Source: Sipunculus nudus (lineage: Eukaryota > Annelida > Sipuncula > Golfingiida > Sipunculidae). From it: a DNA stretch of 64,000 nt. The notes beneath the pieces are model-generated. The model worked only from the letters and a program-made list of their open reading frames with translations, was not told the DNA's origin and ran no database searches. Below, piece by piece: positions 55,491 to 64,000 of the stretch (position 1 is the first letter of the stretch; each line of letters opens with the position of its first letter). The position numbers were made by a program, and so were the translations under genes. Location: NCBI GenBank assembly GCA_026874595.1, contig CM049318.1:9154741-9218740 (forward strand), read 5' to 3'.

Positions 55491-56148
55491 TGATGGGTAA
55501 TTGAACTATGCAGAAATTTTGAAGGTGGGGGAAGGGGCTTTCCTGGATGTAGATATGAGATATATAAACCAATTGTTCACATTTCGTATATGACCACCAG
55601 GAGGTGCAACACATTGTGCCATATCTCCGTAGCAATAAAAGATAATATAAATGTTATGAGTTCTTCTAAAAGAAGAATCAATGGCTTTATTCTTGTGGAG
55701 ACTTGGCCATATACTGCCGTTATCATGTTGACCTACTTTAAGGTAAATATTTTCTTGTATTCACTCCTGTTGATAAGCATGGTTTATTCCCTCCTTGCAT
55801 GTATATACAGTTTATCTAGATAAAATATGTGTGTATGATTATGATCATTTTTTTAGTTTTATTTAAAATTATATTTATAATAGGACAATTTGATGGGAGG
55901 ACAATAGTAAATGGGACACTGCAGACACCTCTGCAGCCCCGACTTTAGTCTTATGCAATTAAGTTATTAGTATCTGTATCTCTGCATATCAATTGAGTTA
56001 TTAGTATTTTTATCCGCTGGGCCAGCGCAATCACCCCTGGTACAGAAAGCCTGATAACACACAGGTTCTAGGAGACCCTATGCAAGCTCCCAGCCCGAGT
56101 ACAACATATCCAACAGGGTATAAGATATCAAATTCTAATGACAGATCC
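55491..56148. other. Non-coding stretch up to the duplication junction
   Basis: Contains accaccaggaggtgc near 55589-55603, which resembles a CTCF core, but a chance match is likely. No gene. Confidence 0.5.
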
Positions 56149-56863
56149 ATATAATTCAAACCTTCACAAATTTTATGTACTGTACGTACTTGGTTCACTT
56201 CAATTGTGAATCTATTATTACTACTAAAACCTTTGTACAGTCTTCTCTGGAGACATGTCACCATTCCTCACAATAATGACAAATATTGTCATTGATTTGA
56301 TAAATAACTAATAAACCTTTTGTGGGTAGTACCCCTCAGTCCATATTGATATAGTTTGTCAAATATATATAACATCATTTCAGTATCAAAAGCTGTTCTC
56401 CTCGCCCGGCCTATCAAACCATGTGGGAAAGACCATATCAGTTACTGCCGACGTACCTGGAAAGGACACTAGTTAAGAAAGGCCGTTGAAATAGTCGGCC
56501 AGAGAGCCGTACTTTAATTGTATAATTCTAAGCATTGTGACACAGCAAGAGTCAGTTTAATGACTCTGCTAGTTGGATGAATTATGATTTAACCTTCGCA
56601 TATACCGGGCCTATGGTCGTCCATAAGTCTGAAATTACATTATATGAGAAATTCTGTACCGAACCAAGTTAAGGAGCAGTTGTGTAAGACTGCAGTGGTT
56701 TATCATTGCACACCTTGTGATGCAGTATTCCTTTTCCGTGTAAAATAAGGTTTCCCATGTTTTCCCAATAGAAACGATGCTTTTTACGGAATCATCTCAA
56801 AGAAACCGCGTACAAATTGTGTAAAAAGTGTTTTTCAAATAACATTTTGTGAACAATGAAGAA

Positions 56864-57358
56864 TTAAAATACCCGGTCACTAGCCAGTGATGCAGCAGAC
56901 AGGCCATTGTATGTTGCACTTAATGAATTGAAAACAGGGGAACCCCCATCCTTCCTTAAAGCAGCAGTACTGTCGAAATGATCAGCTAATGTTTTATCTG
57001 AGTTCAGCAGGGGTTTCTTAGACGGTTGTACTATCACAATGAATCCCGAACTGCTGGTGTCGTTTTTGATCCCATGGAATACAAAAGACATCGACCCCTA
57101 AGACTCAAATGTAAAATGCTCCGTGCTAAAAATACACATCTGTACACCTTGTGTTTCACGGTCAAAATTAACAGACTTAGGGGCCGCATCAGGAGGCCGA
57201 AACATCGTTACCAAGGCTAAAAAAGTAAGTGCCTTTTGGCGTAACTGCTTTATGCATAAACAATCATTCTCGTCCCAGGACATGAAAAGCTTGTTTAACC
57301 TTTCTACTGGCATCACATTTGAATGCTGCAACGTTTGCAGAGTACTTGATTTAATCAA
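56864..57358 (-). pseudogene. DIRS-like tyrosine recombinase fragment, copy 2
   Basis: Same as 41599-42093 apart from one amino-acid change (FDRDTQG to FDRETQG, base 57155). Confidence 0.65.
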
Positions 57359-57584
57359 GGAATCTACCAGCCTAGAAATATCAGGATCATGAAACCTACT
57401 ATAAATACCTAAAGCCTAAAAAAACACATTTATTGCGGCACACCCATTTCAGTGTTGAGCTAGGGTTTTGACTCGAGTCAGCAACTTTACATAGATATGA
57501 TGGGAATGCTACATGGTCTTTAGGAGGAAAGAAACCTATGCAATTCTCAGACGTTTTTGAATTCAATGACATAAACATTATAAA

Positions 57585-58155
57585 GTTTCAAGGTAGATGG
57601 CGCCAGACACAGTGATTTCTGAGGGGCAGCTCTCAGTCAAATGCGACGCCATTTGGGATTGTTCAATGGCTCCGGTTTGCTGCCGATGGCCAGGCAAACG
57701 TTTCGCGGAAATGGTAGACGTAATGGTGGAACTAAACTCATTTCGCGCAGTTTTGCAAACCAGGTTTCGGCTGGTCACCACGGAGATATTAAAGTTCCTG
57801 TTGCCTTTTTCCTTTGAACGAGGGCTTAGATGTGCTGAACCGACGAATAGGGGCATTGACGAAATTGTTGTTTTGTGCCAAGTCCAAATGTGCAAGAGCG
57901 TCTACTCTACGTGTTATAGGAAGGTAGGTGTCTTATCAGAAACGAGGCAAAAAGGTCTGTTGTGTTGGGTCCCCATATTTCGTCCAACATTTTGAATATT
58001 TGTGGGAGTATTTTCCATCCGGAACGGTCCGTCGGCCGGCTTAATGCAGCTGCTGATAGCTTGGTAGACATCTTGCAGATAACATCACACTGTTCTCGAG
58101 GCATTCTGTCCATATTGCTTCCGCTATTTCTTTCAGCTCCTTGCATGGAACACAT
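57585..58155 (-). pseudogene. DIRS-like RNase H region relic, copy 2
   Basis: Same as 42320-42890, but one base change (57908) turns the Trp codon after LPSYNT into a stop. Confidence 0.65.
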
Positions 58156-59772
58156 AGATGGTTTGGGTATGCTATAGTTGTAATGTTGTCTGTTAATAAT
58201 TTTTATAGTTTTCCCCGTGATATCCCGCTAGAAAGACTTTATTGACAGAAGTAAAGTGAGTAGTTCTCTGTAGTTCGACGACTTGTAAGAAGTGCGGGGT
58301 TCCCACATACCAGAAGCCTCCTTTCCTTGAAATACTCTTCCCCAACCTGACTGGGATGCATATATCTCCATTTGTCTTATATACGTCTACCAACAAACAT
58401 GGGGAAATCCAGACATTATTACTGTTTTCAATTTTATAATTTTCTATCATATACTAAATCTCTTTGTTAATGGGGTTGCATGTTTTGAAGAATAGGTCTT
58501 AATATGGAAAAAAAACCACATCCTATTTTAATACATTCGTCTTGCTGGTCACATCAGGAAACACAGGATATGCACAATTTGTAATCATATATGTCGACTT
58601 GTATCAATATTTGAGCCAAATTATTAAAGAAATCAGAGTTACTCAATTTAGTAAGATGTACAGTTTTGTTCATTAAAGTGTTTTCTGCATTTCTATTTCA
58701 TTCTCTTTGATAAGCACTAGTTGTAGTCTCAGGAGCACTAGGAGGGTATGCTTCTTGTGATCTCTTATAATATTTTTTCTACATGTGTATGTAACATAAC
58801 TGTTGTTATTTCAAGAGTAGCTATGACATATAAAAGATCTGACGTCTTTTCTACGACTGTATACAGAGCCATTTATCCTTGAACTGAAAATAAAGCTTTT
58901 ATAAGCTCGTATAACTGGCTGGTTTGTGCCTCCTGTAGATGTTTTTGCTATATAGCTTATACTTTAAGTTTTGAACATATTTCAATAATTTTTCTGACTT
59001 TTTTGTAACAACCATATGACTCTCATGACCACCAGCGGACCTCTGACAAAATGCCGAGAACAAGTTCAAAGGGCATAAACCCTAAACTCTCTTGTAAAGA
59101 CTCGTTAGCTGGAAAAGAAACAAGAAGGGTAAACCTTCATCCCATTGATTTCCTGTTTCTTAACAGTATGCCCTAATTACACTCTTTAGAGTTAAACGAA
59201 ATCGTTCCAAAGCCCCTGAACTCTCCCGAGACAGAAAAATCTTGCGCTTCTAAAGAAGCCACTGATTTTACCACTGCTTGGTATGACCGGTTATAATAGA
59301 CTTAGACACAAGACGGTTATCCAGCCACACCTTACACACTGCAAAACATTTGGGAATAGTAGAATTTCATGACATAAAGCCTATATCATACACGCTTTTA
59401 AAATTCTGCTCGTATACTTTCTTCTTTCTGTGTATAAACAGGATGGTTCCTAGACATAAATATACATACGGCATTTGACATTAATTCAGATACCATACAG
59501 TTTATGTTTATTTAAATCTATTCAACTTTAAAATAAATGTTATTTAACATATAAGATATATATTAAAAACCAAGTCATGATATTCATACGTCATATGTGA
59601 TTTTACAAGCTGTTCATTGGCTTGAATTATTTAGTTTAAATACCGGTATCGGCACCAGTTTAACTATAATTTTAATTAATTTTATTAAAATAATTTTGAC
59701 AAAACCAACTTTCAACAGTTATTTTTCAGACACTGGCTGGCTTCAGCAACAATGCATTTCAGAGTTAATGCC
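58156..59772. other. Duplicated sequence without recognised gene, copy 2
   Basis: Matches 42891-44507; no gene recognised. Confidence 0.5.
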
Positions 59773-59919
59773 TTCGAAGCACATAGGCTTCTACGTCAGG
59801 TGATAACATCTGTCTACACGTTCCGACTTAATTACCACCTGACGAAGAAGCCTGTGTGCTTCGAAAGCTCGTGTGTTAATAAACAAGTTAGTCTAAAAAG
59901 GCGTCACTCTTTACCTTTA

Positions 59920-59921
<2 letters not shown>
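59773..59921 (+). mobile_element. PLE 3'-end-like fragment with inverted arms, copy 2
   Basis: Identical by eye to 44508-44656. Confidence 0.55.
59826..59891 (+). ncRNA. Hammerhead-ribozyme-like motif, copy 2
   Basis: Core CTGACGA at 59839-59845, stem II GAAGC/GCTTC and GAAA unchanged from copy 1. Confidence 0.5.

Positions 59922-59982
<61 letters not shown>
59922..59982. repeat. (TA)n microsatellite, copy 2
   Basis: Sixteen bases longer than the copy-1 tract, which accounts for the offset shift from 15,265 to 15,281. Confidence 0.95.
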
Positions 59983-59988
<6 letters not shown>

Positions 59989-61231
59989 TGCCGTTTCAGG
60001 ATCAAAGTGATTTTATATGGTAGAGCTACAGGTTTCGTGCACACTACATTGAACTCTTCTGGTGACTGAGTTGGTTTGGTTTCATTCTGTTCAAATATGT
60101 TTAGGTGCGCGTATGTGTGATTATTTACGGGTGTTTTGTGTTTAATGTATGACTATGTTAAGATATTCGCTTCGTATAAAAATGAATGGATTAATTTCGT
60201 ACTTAATGACTTGTAGCTACTCTTATTTGCATTAAACATATCCCATTGCTATATATAGGTATTTATATTCAAATTTATATTCAAATATATTTATTTAAAA
60301 TAAAAAAAACCGCAAATATATTTATTTATCAGTTACAACACCTATGATGTGCATTACGCTCCGTAACCTTTGTTTTAACAATGTTCTTGATATCTCAGAT
60401 AACGTCTAAGAAGGGGGAATTTCCACTGTTGAAATAACTTTACACGAACGCCGGCGTACCTTTCACATATAATTTATGATGCATGAAGCGTAACGGCAAT
60501 CCATAAAGCGCGCAAATAAATTGTTAAATTATACTGTAAACTCTTAATTATTTACAAATTACTTTCATTACCAAAATCTGCCATATTTTCCATTAACTGC
60601 ATCATATAAGCGGTTAATTAACTTTAGATCGGTTTGGAGAATTGAGGGTTCACCGGCTACTGTTTACTGAAGAGCTTACAGAGACAGATCTATGGGTATA
60701 TACGATCCATACATTTCATAGTATTCCCATTTGCTCATACTTTCACAAATTAAGTGAGGTTTATAACTGATAGAAACTTAATTCACCAGCCTTAGATATT
60801 GTTTAGGAGATCGATGATACACGACGCGGAAGTCAGACGAAATTGATGTACGCTCTGTGAACATAACTAAGCGTGTCCCGCAAGCCATGTGATTTTCTAT
60901 CCCGATATGTAGGTGTATCAAATGACCGAAAGAGGGTGCAAGGAGATAACGAAATGGTGTATTGGCATATCCAATTTGTAGACAAAATAAGGAATACTTC
61001 AAAAGTTACAAATTTTCCTTATTCGGCTTTTCTTCCTTGAAGATACAGATCAATGTCACCAGTTTTTAAACCTGTTCGTGATAATGGATGAAATAATTCA
61101 GATAGTCAAATTTCATGGATTAATGTTATCGTGTCCACAGGAAATGGCGACAACTCTACTAACTCTACTATCATTTTTTTATAGAGAGTGAGCAGGGACA
61201 AACACCATGTCAACTATTCCTAGCAAATAAT
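59983..61231. other. Duplicated sequence without recognised gene, copy 2
   Basis: Matches 44702-45950. Confidence 0.5.
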
Positions 61232-62811
61232 TTCTAGAAACAATTCCGTTCTATGAAACAGAAATAAAAATGAATAACGCAGTTCCATAAAAGTGTCCTT
61301 CAGAGTATCTGAAGAATATGAATACTTGTGTCAGCAGAGAATAATATAACAGACCACACAAAGCTGGATCAGTTGCTTTGATGCTCTGATGCACTATATG
61401 TAACACCAGGTGTCGCTGACCACAAGGCAGGTCTCAGATGTGCCCTTTGTATTTTAAAGGAGGAAATGTATTGCATTATGAACTGATTTTGAATTGTTTT
61501 GACAAAGGTATCAAACATTATTATATAACATAAAACTTATATACCTTATATATTATTTAACTCGATCGTAATCTCATTGTTGATTTTCTAGAATTGGGAT
61601 GTGTTTATGTTGGTACCTTATACTCACTCCACAGTCCTCTAATCAAGGTTTCCCGTACTCTGTGCCATGTCACACTATCAAAGGCTAACCCTAATATATA
61701 TGGATGGAGCGTTTGCCCAGGACAAATGAATCGCCTTGAATTACCGAGGTACATAAACTTTTGAATTAAAAATGATTACGATCAGAGAGATTATTTTAAT
61801 AGTTTAATGTTCCTTGGGTGGTTCTCATCCTACACAATATTTTATATAATAAAAACATTATCTTCTGGAATGACGTAAAATGAGCGTGAGCCATACTCTA
61901 TCGGTCGGGAACCAGTGTTTCTACCTATGATATAAGTAAGTAGAAAGCCACGAGGCTATACCTGGACTTTGATCAAAACATGGATTGAGAGTTTACATAG
62001 TGTGTGCGATTGGGAACTCACAGGTAATATTAGTTATAGACGAGGTAGAAATGACTGAATCGCTGTTTTTATCTGGGTGAGTTAATGTTTAACATTACTG
62101 TTTTGTTTGACTCTGACATGGTTTCCTGGTGGTTACATAAGACATAATACGTACGGATTGAAATATTGATTGATACCACATGTTTATACTAGGCCTCTGC
62201 TTAAGTTTAACAATGGTAGTAGCTAATAACTAACTGTACTGCCAGAAGTCCAAGTAAGGTGTCTTGAAGGACATTGACCCATTACATAACTACATGATGG
62301 CTTACTTTTTTTACCAATGTTTGTTACGTTGTTAGTCATAAATATTTGACATTCTTCAAAATATTCATATAAAATTGTGCAAATACATACAAGGTTTCCT
62401 GTTCAATCAATACCAAAATTGATCAGACCTCCTCCCTGTGATGAACATATGCATCAACCACCTGGGGCCTGTTGCAATAACATTTTACTGGACTTAAGCC
62501 CAGTTAGGGGCCTAAATACCATGGTTACAATTGTGACGTCATAATGGTTACCATGGTGACACACAGATGCCCCTGGGCTTAAGTCACCTACATGACTTAA
62601 GTCACCTTATTGCAACACACCCCATACGTTTTGTTATTGTAAACGTATGCGCATTTGTATAATTCTGTGTACTGTCCATTTTAGTTTTGTTCACATACCA
62701 TCCAAATTGTTCCACGAAGATGCAAATCTACCAGAACACAATACGAAATATCTTATATGTGTATTGCGATGTCATGTATAATTTTCTTGATAGAAATAAT
62801 GGCCTTACCCT
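61232..62811 (+). repeat. Dispersed repeat family, copy D' (inside duplication copy 2)
   Basis: Matches 45951-47530 base for base as far as I can see. Confidence 0.45.
62463..62624. mobile_element. 162-bp MITE with TIRs, copy 2
   Basis: Same as 47182-47343, carried by the duplication. Confidence 0.7.
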
Positions 62812-63240
62812 GTGTTTGCTTGTGACCTTGTGACCTCTAACCGGGAGCGAATAAAAAAAATATCCTCTCCAATATATAGTATAAGCTTTGATAATTATCA
62901 TTATATAAACAAAATTATGAATGTGACATTTAGGTGTAACAAATTCCAACCTAGAAGAGCTGATAGAGAATACTATACTTGTGTACACAAGCTAATAAGA
63001 GTGAGAATGTGCAGGGTTCCACGGGGCTGGCTTATATGTGTATTTTTTGTTGTGAACGTTGTTGACAATTCTGTGGTAAAACACTAAATAATAAAGAAAT
63101 GCCCTTTTTAATCCTTTTATTCACACACTTTCACACATATGTGGTTTATTTGTTATTTAGGAAAACTGTATGCCCCCTTTTTGTTCATGTTATCTGTGTT
63201 TGCTTCAGGTTGTTATTTTAGCACTCAAACATCTTGCACC

Positions 63241-63244
<4 letters not shown>
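62812..63244. other. Duplicated sequence without recognised gene, copy 2
   Basis: Matches copy 1 up to the poly-A run. Confidence 0.5.

Positions 63245-63274
<30 letters not shown>
63245..63274. repeat. Poly-A run, copy 2
   Basis: About two A shorter than copy 1. Confidence 0.9.
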
Positions 63275-63275
<1 letters not shown>

Positions 63276-64000
63276 GCCGATTCCTCATGTCACATGAGAT
63301 TAAGATAATACAATATACAGATGATACCGTGCTATTTTTCTCAGATGTTAAAAGTATATACGAATCAATTAAGCGAATGCAAAAATTCAGGATTACAAAT
63401 CCATTCAAATGAAACTCTCGTCATGCCTTTAGCAAACAATATACTTGAGGTCAACAGAGCCAAAAGATTAATCTCAGAAGCAAACCTAACATGGTCAGGT
63501 GGACCTGTAACTGTGCTTGGCGTATCTGGGAGACAGTCACTCCATTATTTAACAGAAAGTTATTACAAACATAGATTAGATAAAATAAAAACGAGAGAAT
63601 AGAGAAAATTATAAATAAAAATAAAAATAGAGAAAATTATAGTTTTTAAAGTCATTCTTTATTATAAATAAAATATTTAGTTTCCGTTTTACGCGCACCT
63701 CCCCTTAGTTGTTTAAAAGAACTAAAAATATGATATATAAATTTATTTGGTCTAGCAAACCAGACAGAATGAAGCGCAAAACATTAATAGCACCTCATGA
63801 TAAAGAAGGGGTCAACAGCATAGTTGGAATAATATCTAGGCTTTGTATATTTTTGTATTTTATGAGATTGTGTACAATTATGTGTGAAATGTGTGTAAAA
63901 TGATTTTTCAAAAATAAAAATTATTTAAAAAAGGGGGGATCGACAAGAATCATCTACCAAGACAAAACAAAGCATTGAAAATAAGTTAGGTACAAAGACT
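63275..64000 (+). pseudogene. Degenerate LINE reverse transcriptase, copy 2 (cut by window end)
   Basis: Same YTDD motif, frameshift and FIWSSKPDRMK segment as at 47996-48721. The rest lies outside the window. Confidence 0.75.

Larger units (their letters stand above)
56149..64000 (+). repeat. Large direct duplication, copy 2 (runs off the window end)
   Basis: Second copy of 40884-48721, same orientation, still homologous at the last base of the window. The unit is therefore at least 7.85 kb; if it is a simple tandem duplication the unit would be 15,265 bp (40884-56148). Confidence 0.95.

Noticed and set aside
55589-55603. CTCF site
   Set aside because: Resemblance to the core is partial and a single match in 64 kb is expected by chance; CTCF specificity in this organism is unknown.
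40884-56148. Giant mobile element (15-kb unit as a Starship- or Polinton-like transposon)
   Set aside because: No terminal inverted repeats, no target duplication and no capsid, polymerase or captain genes; the content is a patchwork of old repeats, so a segmental duplication or assembly artefact is simpler.

Overview
This is an AT-rich eukaryotic nuclear window. It has spliced exons with GT-AG borders, about twenty (TA)n microsatellites, and a mix of LINE, Penelope-like, DIRS-like, Ty3/gypsy-like, SINE, hAT-like and MITE sequence. That mix, plus a tandem repeat containing a gtgaccttgaaaa motif, points to a marine invertebrate. A lophotrochozoan such as a mollusc is my best guess, from general knowledge rather than a database match. 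There is no bacterial gene organisation, operon or CRISPR array.

One host gene can be reconstructed. Eleven exons on the + strand (27819-38370) join in a single phase-consistent frame of 424 codons plus stop. They encode two C-type-lectin-like domains, a short Ser/Thr-rich stalk, one transmembrane helix, and a cytoplasmic tail containing a duplicated 111-nt exon. The 5' end (signal peptide, first exon) was not found.

Layout. 1-1207: microsatellites and a SINE fragment. 1208-4948: a 5'-truncated L1/Tx1-like LINE with a long intact ORF2, two A-tracts and a 12-bp target-site duplication. 4949-21120: mostly non-coding, with SINEs, copies of an unclassified dispersed repeat, a gypsy-like gag-protease relic and a hAT-like non-autonomous element. 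21160-22618: a 60/61-bp minisatellite that reads as a mucin-like repeat in one frame. 22619-27818: non-coding repeats. 27819-38370: the lectin-like receptor gene, whose introns carry two Penelope-like element (PLE) remnants. 38371-40883: no gene. 40884-48721 and 56149-64000: two nearly identical direct copies of one sequence, 15.27 kb apart; each contains a DIRS-like relic, a PLE 3'-end-like inverted pair with a hammerhead-like core, a small MITE and a second LINE relic. 48722-56148: the rest of the LINE relic, dispersed repeats, a ~140-bp tandem repeat and a long foldback.

The most interesting signals are: (i) hammerhead-ribozyme-like cores at three PLE-like loci, in inverted pairs and beside (TA)n; (ii) the recent 15.27-kb duplication, or an assembly artefact; (iii) the receptor gene with a duplicated tail exon in which Tyr is replaced by Phe, a predicted GC-AG intron, and a PLE flanked by two copies of an exon-bearing segment; (iv) the LINE with a possible 3' transduction. 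All assignments come from reading the sequence; no search was run.
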